This document shows, piece by piece, positions 18,505 through 28,085 of a stretch of DNA of 64,000 nucleotides. The notes below the pieces were generated by a model. It saw nothing but the letters and a program-made list of their open reading frames with translations, was not told the origin of the DNA and did no database searches. Positions within the stretch are counted from its first letter, which is position 1; every line of letters begins with the position of its first letter. The translations under genes were made by a program, and so were the position numbers. Source of the stretch: Galactobacillus timonensis (GTDB taxonomy: Bacteria; Bacillota_I; Bacilli_A; Erysipelotrichales; Erysipelotrichaceae); assembly GCF_900240265.1 (NCBI RefSeq), contig NZ_LT964739.1, forward strand, positions 534,693-598,692. Reading direction: 5' to 3'.

Positions 18505-21369
18505 TTAAAGAACCAACTCCTTGCGGCCATCATCCAGAGCACGCTTCGGGCCGACGATGACATTGGACGCATGCTTGACGCCTTCTTCCAGCAGCGGCTT
18601 CAGTGCCAGCAGACTCTGTTTCGTCGTTGCGAGCATCGCGGCCCTGTTTGTGGCACGCTTTTCATCCGTCACATCCGCAAACCAGAGACTGTCGCCCGCA
18701 CTCAGCTTCGAATAATCATCCAGCAGAGGGCTCGCCGATGAAATCGCACCGATGATGCTGTCGCTCAGATCGTCGCCAAGCTCATCGATCGAATCGAACA
18801 TTGCCTTCACCTTTTCTAAGGACAGTAACGGAGTCGGGTCACGGAAGCTGTAAATGCTCACCATCCCGTTGCCGCGTACACCGCAGCCCGTCCCATAGGC
18901 GCCGCCCTTGACACGGATCTCCGTCCAAAGATAGCCATAGGAAACGATATGGCTCAATACACGCAGCGCACCCTTCTGTTCATCACTCAGATCATCCAGC
19001 GCAAAGGAAGTCGCCGAATAGGAAACCTGCGAAGGAATCACGATGCCGACGCAATCATCCTCAAACAGCGGATAGTGGACAACACTCCGATGGAAGTCTT
19101 CCTTCCCCAGTGCCCCGATCATCTTGCGCACACTGTCTTCCGCATAGTCCGGCGCATAGGATGCGTACATCCGGCTGCCGGAGAACAGAACCTGCTGGAA
19201 TGTTTCAAAGAGACCGATCACATCATCGATCTTTTCATCGTAGTTCTTCAGAAGATCACTGATCCAGAGCGCCGAATCATAGCCGCTGAATGCCTCTCTT
19301 GCGGCACTTTCAGCGCTGAAGTGTCCTGCCGCCCTGAGCATCGCTTCGCTGGTTCCGGAATTGATGAGCATCTGCCGGCGCAGCTCAAGACCCTGCTCCA
19401 GCAGCGGTCGCAGCGTTTGCTTCGTAAATACCGTTTCCTGAAGAATCTCAAGAATCAGATCAACCGCCTCATCCCGCTTATCCTTGAGTACGGCGCAGCT
19501 GATGCCAAGCACCGGCAGAGCCGCATCACGGCGTCCATCCGGCGCAAACGCGTCGCAGCGGAAACTCAGAAGGCCGATCTTTGCCTTCACTTCTCTCTGC
19601 AGTTCCAGAAGCGTATGTTTCTTTGTCGCAAGATGACTCAGCGTCCCGGCAAAGAAACCGACCGCCGCCAGCTGATCCCTGCGGATGCCGGCCAGTGAGA
19701 AGTAGAAATTCATATAGGCAATGCCGCCAGAAATTGAAGAATCATAGCGCACAGGAACTCCATCGATCTCGCTGCGCACACCCTCCATCGGCTGCGGCTT
19801 CTTCTCCACATCAGAAAGCTTCAGATGCGGAAGCGTCGCCTTCGCTTCCGGAGTATCTGCACTCTTCTGCCATGCGTCCAGTGTATTGTTCAGCGCAATC
19901 TGACGCTCCACTTCATCCCTGCCCCAGGACGCAAACTTCGCCTTCAAACGTTCCGCTTCTTCCGCAGCGGTACGTTTGCCCTTGTCTTTTTCTCCCTCGG
20001 CAATGACGACCTTGGCATTGACGCGTTTCTCGATGGTTTCCTTCAACAGCTGCTCAAAGTATCCTTCTTCCACGTCCTTTCGCAGTTCGTCATAAAGATA
20101 GCCGGCATTCAGGTACATCGCCGGATCGCCGCCATACAACCAGCTGTTGTAGGAAACCGCCGCCAGCGATACGCCATACGGTTCCTGTTTCATACGGTAC
20201 ATGAATTCCTGATGGTTCAGGGACGCCTGCAGCTGAGCATGGTCGAGGCCATGTTCCGCAAGATTCCCCAGCGTGCCGTAGACTGCATCGAGGATTTCAT
20301 CCTTCTTATCAGCGTCCGTATTGCGGACAAGGAAGGTCAGAACGAACTGTTCGATGCCGTCGAGCAGGCTGACTTCGACATCCTGTCCCAAACCCTTTTC
20401 AAGAATCGCCTTCTTGAGCGGCGCATCGTTGGAGCCGGCAAGCAGTGAGGTCAGAATGTTCCAGGCAATGTCTTCCTTCACATCACTGTAATCCGACAGC
20501 AGCGTGCTGATGGAAACAACGGTCTTGCCGGCGGGATCTTCTTCATCGCCGATCTCGTAGCCGATCGTATGTTCCTCATACGGCGTCTCCTTCTGCATCG
20601 GAATATCAAAGCTGACCTCCTGCTTCGTATAGTCGCGAAGATAGGAGTCGATCTCTTCCAGTGCTGCATCAATGTCGAGATCACCATCCAGGAAGATGCG
20701 GGCGTTGCTTGGATGATAGAAGGTGGAATGCGCCTTCTTGAACTGTTCATAGCTGAGATCCGGAATATGAACCGGATCACCTCCGGACACATACTGATAG
20801 CAGTTGTCTCCAAACAGCATCCGCGCCGTTTCATTGGAGATCAGTTCATCGACCGAGGCAAAGGCACCCTTCATCTCATTGAAGACGACGCCTTTATAGG
20901 TAGGAATCTCGTCTTCCTTATGAATTTCATAGTGCCAGCCTTCCTGATAGAAGATGTTGGGGTTGGTATAGATTGCGGGATGGAAAACCGCATCCAGATA
21001 CACGTCCATCAGGTTGAGGAAATCCTTCGGATTCCTTGAAGAAACCGGATAGATCGTCTTGTCGGGATAGGTCATCGCATTGAGAAACGTCTGCATCGAT
21101 CCGTTGAGCAGATCCACGAACGGTTCGCGCACCGGATATTTCCTTGAGCCGTTGAGTACGCTGTGTTCGCAGATATGGAATACGCCCGTATCATTTTCGG
21201 GAATGGTCTTGAAGCCGATGCAGAAAGTCTTGTTTTCATCGGCGCGTTTCATCCAGACCAGCTGTGCACCGGTCTTTACATGTTCAAATTCGTAGAGATC
21301 GCCCTGCTGGTCTTCAATATGACGCACTGCATTCAGTTGAAAACCGCTTTTGATTTCATGAAGATTCAT
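18505..21369 (-). CDS. M16C zinc metallopeptidase (presequence-protease type)
   Basis: This 954-residue peptidase of the insulinase superfamily has the inverted zinc motif HICEH at residues 65-69, with the third ligand Glu expected around the NEMKGAFASVDELI segment. The length and two-half organisation match M16C proteins related to PreP and to bacterial cytosolic peptide-degrading enzymes. No signal peptide is present. Substrates are probably short unstructured peptides. GGAGG lies upstream of the ATG. It is divergent from the FAD oxidoreductase gene with a 70-bp gap that must hold both promoters. Confidence 0.9.
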   Translation of the reverse strand: MNLHEIKSGFQLNAVRHIEDQQGDLYEFEHVKTGAQLVWMKRADENKTFCIGFKTIPENDTGVFHICEHSVLNGSRKYPVREPFVDLLNGSMQTFLNAMTYPDKTIYPVSSRNPKDFLNLMDVYLDAVFHPAIYTNPNIFYQEGWHYEIHKEDEIPTYKGVVFNEMKGAFASVDELISNETARMLFGDNCYQYVSGGDPVHIPDLSYEQFKKAHSTFYHPSNARIFLDGDLDIDAALEEIDSYLRDYTKQEVSFDIPMQKETPYEEHTIGYEIGDEEDPAGKTVVSISTLLSDYSDVKEDIAWNILTSLLAGSNDAPLKKAILEKGLGQDVEVSLLDGIEQFVLTFLVRNTDADKKDEILDAVYGTLGNLAEHGLDHAQLQASLNHQEFMYRMKQEPYGVSLAAVSYNSWLYGGDPAMYLNAGYLYDELRKDVEEGYFEQLLKETIEKRVNAKVVIAEGEKDKGKRTAAEEAERLKAKFASWGRDEVERQIALNNTLDAWQKSADTPEAKATLPHLKLSDVEKKPQPMEGVRSEIDGVPVRYDSSISGGIAYMNFYFSLAGIRRDQLAAVGFFAGTLSHLATKKHTLLELQREVKAKIGLLSFRCDAFAPDGRRDAALPVLGISCAVLKDKRDEAVDLILEILQETVFTKQTLRPLLEQGLELRRQMLINSGTSEAMLRAAGHFSAESAAREAFSGYDSALWISDLLKNYDEKIDDVIGLFETFQQVLFSGSRMYASYAPDYAEDSVRKMIGALGKEDFHRSVVHYPLFEDDCVGIVIPSQVSYSATSFALDDLSDEQKGALRVLSHIVSYGYLWTEIRVKGGAYGTGCGVRGNGMVSIYSFRDPTPLLSLEKVKAMFDSIDELGDDLSDSIIGAISSASPLLDDYSKLSAGDSLWFADVTDEKRATNRAAMLATTKQSLLALKPLLEEGVKHASNVIVGPKRALDDGRKELVL

Positions 21370-21439
21370 AATATGGAAGCCTCCAGTACCTGCTAGAAGT
21401 CTATCATGAGTACAATATTCTTAGGAGTTTAAAACAATT

Positions 21440-23023
21440 ATGCTGAGAATTGAAGTTCATACGTCACTCACAAGTCCCGAGGATCCCGTTGCCCATGCCG
21501 TCCGCATGGCACGGATCAAACCGGGCGATTATATTTCCGGATCCATCTACCGCCGCTCTCTCGATGCGCGGCCCGACCGTGCCGCCTGCTGGGTGGATCT
21601 GGTCGATCTCAAGGTCAATAACGAGGAACACTATCTTCACAAAGTGAAGAATGCCCGTCACGCCGACGAGTTCCATTACACGCTTCCAGACAATGGTGAT
21701 GCGCCTCTAAAGCAGCGGCCGATCGTTGTCGGCTTCGGGCCTGCAGGCATGGCGGCCGGTCTTGCCCTGGCGGCGAAGGGATTGCGCCCCATCATCCTTG
21801 AGAGGGGCAGACAGATCAAAGAACGTCAGAAGGATGTCAGCACCTACTGGCACGGTGGAAACATCAACACGGAGTCAAACGTCCAGTATGGCGAAGGAGG
21901 AGCCGGCGCCTTTTCAGATGGCAAGCTGACAACGAGAGTCAAGGATCCGAGGGTTCATCTGATTCTTGATGAACTTGTAAAGGCAGGTGCGGATCCCACC
22001 ATCGTCTGGACCAACCATCCACATGTTGGTACAGACGCCCTAGTTATGATCGATGAGAATATCCGGCACCGGATCGAGGAACTCGGCGGTGAGGTACGGT
22101 TCGATGCGCGCATGGATGACCTTCTCATCGATCATGGAAAGGTAACAGGCATACGTCTGCAAACCGGTGAAGAGATACCTTCGTCTGTTGTCATCCTGGC
22201 GCTGGGCCACAGTGCGCGTGACACGATGCGGATGTTAGCGACAAAGAAGGATCTGACGCTGGAGGCGAAGAATTTTGCGGTCGGTGTACGCGTGGAGCAT
22301 CTGCAGTCGTTCATTGATCATCAGCAGTATCGCAACATTCCTGCAGGCGTAAAGATGCCGGCGGCGGAATATCATCTTTCGCATACATCTTCCATCGGCA
22401 AGGGCGTCTATTCCTTCTGCATGTGTCCGGGAGGCTTCGTGGTTGATGGTGCGTCGATGGCGGATTCCGTCGTGACCAACGGCATGTCCTATGCGGCCCG
22501 TGACGGTCAACTGGCCAACAGCGCAATTGTTGTGCAGGTGGATTCTTCCGATTTCGGGGACGGTCTGTTTGCGGGCATGGAGTTTCAGGAGAATCTTGAA
22601 ACGATGGCATGGAAGCTTGGCGGCGGAAAGGCTCCGGCGCAGAAAATTGAGTCCTATCTGAAACATGATGTGGAGCCTCTTTCTTCCATTTCGCCGACAT
22701 TTCCGCGCGGCGTTGAGGAGGCGGATCTGCATGCGCTGTTCAATGATCGCATCAATCAGTCGCTGGAAGAATTCTTCCACTATACAGAAGGCATCTGGCC
22801 CGGCTTCACGACAGGTGGGGCAACGATGACGGGTGTTGAGACACGTACCTCGTCGCCGATCCGGATTGTCAGAAACTTTACGACGCTGGAATCGACGGTG
22901 GAAGGCATGTGGCCGGCCGGAGAAGGTGCAGGCTTTGCCGGAGGCATCGTTTCGAGTGCCATTGACGGTCTCAAGTGTGCGGAAGAAGTCATTCGCCGTT
23001 ACCATTACAGCGAGGAATTATGA
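21440..23023 (+). CDS. FAD-dependent oxidoreductase (COG2509 type)
   Basis: This 527-residue flavoprotein has an N-terminal domain of about 90 residues typical of this family, then a Rossmann motif GFGPAG (about residues 98-103). A conserved GEGGAGAFSDGKL stretch follows, and a C-terminal GAGFAGGIVSSAIDG. The family is uncharacterised and is often annotated as FAD-dependent dehydrogenase. It has no signal peptide. Its stop overlaps the ydcF-like start by 4 bp (ATGA), indicating coupling. Confidence 0.88.
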   Translation: MLRIEVHTSLTSPEDPVAHAVRMARIKPGDYISGSIYRRSLDARPDRAACWVDLVDLKVNNEEHYLHKVKNARHADEFHYTLPDNGDAPLKQRPIVVGFGPAGMAAGLALAAKGLRPIILERGRQIKERQKDVSTYWHGGNINTESNVQYGEGGAGAFSDGKLTTRVKDPRVHLILDELVKAGADPTIVWTNHPHVGTDALVMIDENIRHRIEELGGEVRFDARMDDLLIDHGKVTGIRLQTGEEIPSSVVILALGHSARDTMRMLATKKDLTLEAKNFAVGVRVEHLQSFIDHQQYRNIPAGVKMPAAEYHLSHTSSIGKGVYSFCMCPGGFVVDGASMADSVVTNGMSYAARDGQLANSAIVVQVDSSDFGDGLFAGMEFQENLETMAWKLGGGKAPAQKIESYLKHDVEPLSSISPTFPRGVEEADLHALFNDRINQSLEEFFHYTEGIWPGFTTGGATMTGVETRTSSPIRIVRNFTTLESTVEGMWPAGEGAGFAGGIVSSAIDGLKCAEEVIRRYHYSEEL

Positions 23024-23748
23024 TGAAGCGGAAGATTCTGATCGTCCTCGGTATCCTTCTGTTTTTCTGGTGTTTTCTGCCGGTTTTTGCCGGCATTTTC
23101 AATATCGGTTCGCTTACGGGGATGGTGGTCGGTGCGCTGCTTGTGCTTTACGGAGCGGCGCCGCAGCTGTTCACGTCTCTACCATGGCAATTACAGACTG
23201 TTATAAAGTTGATCGTTCTTGTCATTGCGGCGCTGACCGTTTCAATTACTGCGGTGATGGTCTCTGCCATCCTTCAGCCGGCGGCAGAGGCAGATACGGT
23301 CATCGTTCTTGGCTGTAAGGTTGATCGTAACGGTCCAAGCAGAATGCTGCGTGAACGGCTCGATGCGGCATATGACTATCTTCAGGAAAATACGAATGCC
23401 ATCGTCATCGTAACAGGAGGTCAGGGAAGTGATGAACCGGAACCCGAAGGCACCGCGATGCAGAAGTATCTCGTAAAAAAAGGCATAGACGCCGGCCGCA
23501 TCTACGTCGAAGACAAGTCGGAAAGTACGCGGGAAAACCTCATCAATGCCGAATCCATCATGCAGGAAAACAGGCTCTCTGCACCGGTATTGATCGTCAC
23601 AAACGAATTCCATGTGCTGCGTGCACGAATGATCGCAAATTCACTCAGCATCGAAGCTTCCACTCTTCCTGCTCCGACAGATTTATTCTTCTTCGGTGCC
23701 TACTATATCCGTGAACTGTACGGAGTCCTGTACCAGATTGTTTTCTAA
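23020..23748 (+). CDS. YdcF/SanA-type DUF218 membrane protein
   Basis: Two to three N-terminal hydrophobic helices (about residues 3-85) anchor a DUF218 domain with VIVLGCKVDRNGPSRMLRER, VTGGQGSDEPEPEG and EDKSESTRENL, ending with TNEFHVLRA. Family members act in envelope integrity or glycan/lipid intermediate metabolism. The start at 23020 overlaps the previous stop; the GAGGAA before it is the ribosome-binding site. Confidence 0.85.
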   Translation: MMKRKILIVLGILLFFWCFLPVFAGIFNIGSLTGMVVGALLVLYGAAPQLFTSLPWQLQTVIKLIVLVIAALTVSITAVMVSAILQPAAEADTVIVLGCKVDRNGPSRMLRERLDAAYDYLQENTNAIVIVTGGQGSDEPEPEGTAMQKYLVKKGIDAGRIYVEDKSESTRENLINAESIMQENRLSAPVLIVTNEFHVLRARMIANSLSIEASTLPAPTDLFFFGAYYIRELYGVLYQIVF

Positions 23749-23791
23749 AAACAGATAATGAAGGCTGTTTAGAAATGGGACATGAATGAAT

Positions 23792-23816
23792 CCGGTTGTC
23801 AAGTACCGGTTTTTCC
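23792..23816 (+). terminator. Terminator after the ydcF-like gene
   Basis: Short stem CCGGT / ACCGG with an 8-nt loop, followed by TTTTTCCTTTT. Confidence 0.55.
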
Positions 23817-24018
23817 TTTTAACTATGATTTTCCGTACTATTATTAAAAACTCTCAGACTTCAAATCACAGATACAGCCCGAAAATCTTTTCCCGAATCG
23901 AACGAGCTGGAAAAGAAGAGAGGAAAACACGCTTTGCCGGATAAAGGGCAAAGACAATCCGAGCAAGCAGCGATACACAAGCGAAGAATTACAGAAAGAA
24001 ATCCAGGGAGGACAATGT

Positions 24019-24813
24019 ATGGGATTATTTGGTGGCAGCAAGACATGCTGTGAATGCGGGAAAAAAGCAGGGCTTCTCTCGAGAGTATCCCTGAAGGACG
24101 GCGGATATCTCTGCGACGACTGCAGAAGCAAGCTGAGCGATCAGCTTGACTCCGATGCCTTTAAGGCGATGACAAAGGAAGACTATGAACGGAACATTGA
24201 AGTCGCAAAGGAGAATGACCGGAAGTACCGGGAAGAGTTCCGTGAAACGTTCGCAGTATACCTGAGAGACAACAAGTGTTTTAGTGCAGATGAGACGCAC
24301 GGCTGGTGGGTCAACCCGAAATATGAGAGACCGGTTCTTCTTCAGTTTGACCAGATCCAGCGCTGGAACGTCGATCTGAGAACAGAGTACGACTTTGACG
24401 ATGATAAAGACGATTCACTTCTCGGTGAGATTATGAAGGATGCCATGCAGGCAAGGTACTACGAGTCCCTGCGGCAGAACCATCCGGAGCTCCCCGTCTG
24501 TCCTCCCAATTGCAAAATCATGGGCATGGATCTTCATATTTATGTGAATCACCCGATGATTCACGATGTTGTGATCGACTGCTTCGACATCGGCTTATTC
24601 ACGATGGAAGAGGATGATATGCAGAGTGCCTACGGCACCGTGATCCAAATCATTGAATTCCTCCAAAAGGTGAAAGACGGGGCACAGGCGTCCGCATCCG
24701 GAACAGAATCGGACATCGCCGCACAGCTTCGCAAGTATAAGCAGCTCCTTGATGAGGGTGTCATCACGCAACAGGAGTTTAAAGCGAAGAAAAAACAGGT
24801 TCTCGGACTCTAA
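24019..24813 (+). CDS. DUF4428/SHOCT protein
   Basis: This 264-residue cytosolic protein has an N-terminal zinc ribbon of DUF4428 type (Cys10, Cys13, Cys32, Cys35 in CCECGKKAGLL...YLCDDC). An uncharacterised middle region precedes a C-terminal SHOCT motif (LRKYKQLLDEGVITQQEF). These combinations are common in Firmicutes and often associated with mobile or stress-related genes, but function is unknown. GGGAGG precedes the ATG. Its terminator now lies beyond the inserted IS1595 element. Confidence 0.85.
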   Translation: MGLFGGSKTCCECGKKAGLLSRVSLKDGGYLCDDCRSKLSDQLDSDAFKAMTKEDYERNIEVAKENDRKYREEFRETFAVYLRDNKCFSADETHGWWVNPKYERPVLLQFDQIQRWNVDLRTEYDFDDDKDDSLLGEIMKDAMQARYYESLRQNHPELPVCPPNCKIMGMDLHIYVNHPMIHDVVIDCFDIGLFTMEEDDMQSAYGTVIQIIEFLQKVKDGAQASASGTESDIAAQLRKYKQLLDEGVITQQEFKAKKKQVLGL

Positions 24814-24897
24814 GATCTGCGTCTGTACCAGATAAATAGCTTTTTAATCTATAAATCCCTTTTTGCACAGTGTTGGTAAATCTGCGTCTAGAACCGC

Positions 24898-25917
24898 TTA
24901 GTCATGCGGTTCTACGGAATAGTAATCTCGATATCTTAGCGTTTCTGGGATATATAGTGAGCTCACCAGCAGTACTTTGACTTTTTCCAGCGGCTCTGCA
25001 GGCGGATTCATCAGAAATGCAAACAGATCCAGATATCCCTGCAGTTCATCGCGTTCAAACCCGGAATGTGATCTCAGGAAAGCTTTCAGCAGAGCACATG
25101 CGTGGTTCACTTCTCTGAGAGGATTGTCCTTATCATCCAGTCTGATCAGATCTCGTGAATTATATTTCTTTTCGGTAAGGTTCAGATCCGATACCAGAAT
25201 TGAATGTGAACGCTCACTGTCATGGATCAGTATGGAGCCTTCCTGAATATGCTGGCTGAAGGCATTCCAGGTACTCTCTTTCGTAGGCTTTCCTTGATGG
25301 TTTTCGTAGATTGCAATTGTCTGCGTGCCATCAGTTCCAATTGCGATACACATCTTGTTTCTGGATATGCCTCTGTATTGTTTGCCGTCAATCAGCTGCC
25401 TGTGCTTTTTTCCCAGATCCCAGTATGTTTCATCGATCTGAACATTTCCGAACAGCACAATGTTCTCCTGATAGTTATCTAAGATTTTGAACAGCTTCGC
25501 ATCCCAATATTTCGTTGTTGTGAAGGAATTACGGCCATTCTTTGAGGCAAGACTCATACTTTCATAACCGATAATTCTCAGGAGCTGCTCAACCCATTCT
25601 GTGTACGGTATTTTATGATCTTCAAAAATGGTCCCGGTTGTGATGGTGAATGTCCTTCCGCAATCTTTGCAGAGATACCTGTTTACGCCATTTGAAGTAT
25701 GACCGTACTTGATGAAGTTTTCTGATCCGCAATGTCTGCATTGAAAGACCTGAAATGCATTCAGAAACTCTGCTTCTCCGGATTCTATCAGGCTTTGATG
25801 CCTGCGATCAAAGACTTCCACATACTGATCCTTAATGAACTGCTCGTACGGCGAAAGACTCTCCTTATAATCCCAGGGCGTACGGCGCCTGGAAGAGGTA
25901 AGCGATTGATTATACAT
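24898..25917 (-). CDS. IS1595-family transposase
   Basis: This 339-residue transposase has an N-terminal zinc ribbon (CRHCGSENFIKYG and CKDCGRTF, about residues 60-90). An ISXO2-like DDE domain follows: VQIDETYWDLG near 157, HDSERSHS near 232, and a late REVNHACALLKAFLRSH region. The start ATG follows a large hairpin whose 3' arm contains the only ribosome-binding-like GAGG. It stops at TAA just inside the left inverted repeat. Confidence 0.92.
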   Translation of the reverse strand: MYNQSLTSSRRRTPWDYKESLSPYEQFIKDQYVEVFDRRHQSLIESGEAEFLNAFQVFQCRHCGSENFIKYGHTSNGVNRYLCKDCGRTFTITTGTIFEDHKIPYTEWVEQLLRIIGYESMSLASKNGRNSFTTTKYWDAKLFKILDNYQENIVLFGNVQIDETYWDLGKKHRQLIDGKQYRGISRNKMCIAIGTDGTQTIAIYENHQGKPTKESTWNAFSQHIQEGSILIHDSERSHSILVSDLNLTEKKYNSRDLIRLDDKDNPLREVNHACALLKAFLRSHSGFERDELQGYLDLFAFLMNPPAEPLEKVKVLLVSSLYIPETLRYRDYYSVEPHD

Positions 25918-25968
25918 TTGTGGTAGACCTCAATACTTAAGTAAGCAGTCATGAGGAGGCCTACCACA
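25918..25968 (-). promoter_or_regulatory. Hairpin covering the transposase ribosome-binding site
   Basis: Directly before the transposase ATG lies the inverted repeat TGTGGTAG[G/A]CCTC / GAGGTCTACCACA. The GAGG Shine-Dalgarno is in the 3' arm. RNA entering from outside the element would form the hairpin and hide the site, a known way insertion sequences block activation by read-through. The MITE at 54438-54855 keeps an analogous hairpin. Confidence 0.55.
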
Positions 25969-26074
25969 GCTAACTCAGAACCACTTACCAAAGCGTTTTA
26001 GCTTTCTAGCCCCGTCGGGCTATCCAAATTATAGATTCTTCACCAACACTGTGCAAAAGCGGATTATAATCTAT

Positions 26075-26108
26075 TAATCCGTGAACCTTCCAGCTCACGG
26101 ATTTTTTT
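26075..26108 (+). terminator. Original terminator of the DUF4428 gene
   Basis: Stem AATCCGTGA / TCACGGATT followed by TTTTTT. It is now separated from its gene by the IS1595 insertion. Confidence 0.75.
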
Positions 26109-26189
26109 CGTCTTTCATCGGCACTGGGCGTTCTTCACGTATACGTCCGCAACCGCAGGAATCAGATTGCAGTAATGTGTCCCCTGTGC

Positions 26190-26212
26190 AAAAATCACGG
26201 CGTCGTGATCTG
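26190..26212 (-). terminator. Terminator of the AAA/WYL/UDG-like operon
   Basis: On the minus strand ATCACG / CGTGAT with a 4-nt loop is followed by TTTTG, just after the stop of the last gene. Confidence 0.6.
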
Positions 26213-26231
26213 AAGATGAATGCCGTCCTGC

Positions 26232-27020
26232 TTATTCGACCTTTGCACCGCTAATAATATGTTCGACCAGATCATCCAGTGACATTCCTTTCTTTTTGGA
26301 TCTCAAAATATACGCCGGATGGTAGGTCCAGTAAACCGGTACTGACAGTTTCGTCAGTGACTCATCAATCCGGACACAATAGCCTTCTGCATTTGCCGTC
26401 GGCCTGATCGCAGCCAATTGCTTTTTCTCAATCCTCAATGCAATGCTGAGAGATTTGGTGTAGTTAGGGCCAACCAGAAAAACAATTACGTCAGGCTTTA
26501 CAATTTCTATTTCCTTTTGTACCAGCGTCTTCTCATCCTTCCGTACGGGCGAATTGAAAATAACTTCATCATCGCCTGTTAATGGTATTGTCTTCCTGCT
26601 TTCAGGTTCAAACCGATGGAATTTATCCAGATTTGACCAAGCCGGATGCCAGCCCTGTTGAACTATTTTTCGAAAGAGAGACCAAAAAGGAGACTTATTC
26701 AATTTTTCGCGAGGCAAGTCCTGAGAGTCCTGGCCTGCCGAAATCATTCTCGTCTGATCGATCTGAGACATGGCATAACAAATCACCCAGTCCTGTATCC
26801 TCTCGAGAGAATTATCATTATCGAAATAAAAATTTCTCGCCTCCTGGCCGAACAGCAGAATGCGTCTGCCTACCGCTTCCGCATAATATTCGCTAATGCC
26901 CGGCACAAACACATCCGAATACAGTCCTTCTGTCGATTTCAGACGTTTCTGAACTGAGTCCGAGTTCAGCCAGTCCCGCGTCACGTTTCTCAACTGTTCA
27001 TTTACTTGATCCCGATTCAT
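26232..27020 (-). CDS. Protein with uracil-DNA-glycosylase-like fold motifs
   Basis: This 262-residue protein is not a familiar named family. It shows RILLFGQEARNFY at residues 53-65, EIVKPDVIVFLVGPNY at 172-187 and VYWTYHPAYILR at 229-240. Their order and shape match the UDG superfamily: an N-terminal Gly-rich motif, a hydrophobic strand ending in Gly, and the His-Pro motif before the DNA-inserting loop. Whether it excises a base is unknown. I chose the ATG at 27020 because GAGGG lies upstream; the gene overlaps the end of the WYL gene by 23 bp. It is last in the four-gene operon. Confidence 0.6.
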   Translation of the reverse strand: MNRDQVNEQLRNVTRDWLNSDSVQKRLKSTEGLYSDVFVPGISEYYAEAVGRRILLFGQEARNFYFDNDNSLERIQDWVICYAMSQIDQTRMISAGQDSQDLPREKLNKSPFWSLFRKIVQQGWHPAWSNLDKFHRFEPESRKTIPLTGDDEVIFNSPVRKDEKTLVQKEIEIVKPDVIVFLVGPNYTKSLSIALRIEKKQLAAIRPTANAEGYCVRIDESLTKLSVPVYWTYHPAYILRSKKKGMSLDDLVEHIISGAKVE

Positions 27021-28035
27021 TTTCAGCCCTCTTTTCTTCAATATATGCCTGTTGAATCCCGTCGATGAATTCAAGGAATTCGTTCTTTATTCTCTCCGGT
27101 TCTTCGATGACAATATTGCGCCCATATCCGGCAAGCCATTGATAGAAGCCTTCGGACGCAACTGCTTTCACATGGACCTTGAAGCTTCCGTCCGGCTGAT
27201 TGATCATCACAATGTTCTTTCCGAACTTCCTCTGAATATTTCTTCGGACCCATTTGGAACAGTGCAACGCCAGAGCCTCGGGCACACCGTTGTACATATG
27301 CACCGATTCCTTCAGATATTTGTTGATGCTGAAGGAAGAGCCCTGGTCCTTGAATTCACTGATTTCGCTGACCGGTCGGACCGGAAGTTCCGTTTCCGTA
27401 ATGTTCTCCATCAGATCGAGTTTAAAATGCGTCGCATGATCATGTTCCGACGGATTTGCGATGAGGTAATACTCATTCTCATAGAGCGGAAGATAATACG
27501 GACTTGCCGTATAGACCTTTCCGCCGCGATATGGTTCTTTCTTACCGTCCGGGCCGACAACCGTGTATTGAAAGGAAATCTGATGCCGGTCCATGATTGC
27601 ATGGAGGACAGTGTCAAACTTGATCTTGTTCGCCGCATCTTCCGATTTCAAGGAAGAGTCAATATAAGTGGTGGACGAAATCAGATTTCTTCCATTTTCT
27701 GTAGCCGCTGAAGCCAGCTTCTGAATCAGCTTTTCCGAATCTTTTTCCGTCAACCACGCCGCCGAAGCAACCGCATCCGCAAGGATCTTGAGCTCATAAT
27801 CTTCAAAGATCTGATCGGTCATATAGAACCCATCATTATGGTTCTCACATTTTTCGATGCTGAAGCCCGCTTCGCTGATAGTCTGAAGATCCCGGGCAAC
27901 CGACTTCCGCTCCGCATGAATCCCCTTTGCCTGAAGATGTTGAATGATCTGCGAGATATTCAATGGATGATCCGCATCCGTATGCTGCATGATTTCCAGA
28001 GTATAGAGTAATTTCAGCTTATTATTTTCTGCCAT
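26998..28035 (-). CDS. WYL-domain transcriptional regulator
   Basis: This 345-residue protein has an N-terminal winged HTH (about residues 5-70, including SVARDLQTISEAGF), a WYL domain (about 145-235, with YYLPLYENEYYLIA) and a C-terminal WCX-like extension (about 250-330). WYL proteins sense ligands, often nucleic acids or nucleotides, and frequently control anti-phage or DNA-damage operons. It is third in the operon, 50 bp after the second AAA gene. The inverted repeat upstream of the operon is a plausible operator. Confidence 0.9.
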   Translation of the reverse strand: MAENNKLKLLYTLEIMQHTDADHPLNISQIIQHLQAKGIHAERKSVARDLQTISEAGFSIEKCENHNDGFYMTDQIFEDYELKILADAVASAAWLTEKDSEKLIQKLASAATENGRNLISSTTYIDSSLKSEDAANKIKFDTVLHAIMDRHQISFQYTVVGPDGKKEPYRGGKVYTASPYYLPLYENEYYLIANPSEHDHATHFKLDLMENITETELPVRPVSEISEFKDQGSSFSINKYLKESVHMYNGVPEALALHCSKWVRRNIQRKFGKNIVMINQPDGSFKVHVKAVASEGFYQWLAGYGRNIVIEEPERIKNEFLEFIDGIQQAYIEEKRAENESGSSK

Positions 28036-28085
28036 CTCATTAAGCTCTTTATCAATGTCACTGTATCGTAGAGCTGCTTACGCAA

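Larger units (their letters stand above)
24853..26066 (-). mobile_element. IS1595-family insertion sequence with 8-bp target duplication
   Basis: The 1214-bp element is flanked by the direct repeat TAATCTAT at 24845-24852 and 26067-26074. Its ends are inverted repeats sharing TTTTGCACAGTGTTGGT; the outer 8 bases match imperfectly (AAATCCCT versus TAATCCGC). The 8-bp duplication is characteristic of IS1595. It landed between the DUF4428 gene and that gene's terminator hairpin at 26075. The transposase frame is intact. Confidence 0.92.

Noticed and set aside
18949..19698. Long open frame antisense to the M16C peptidase gene
   Set aside because: It is a by-product of codon bias in the real gene: Arg/His-rich, no ribosome-binding site, no family features. 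The same applies to frames opposite the genes at 2297-4729, 7394-9334 and 22235-23005.
26232..27020. Naming the UDG-like protein as a known anti-phage glycosylase
   Set aside because: Only fold-level motifs are visible. I cannot show catalytic residues of any particular UDG family, so a specific enzyme name would be unsupported.
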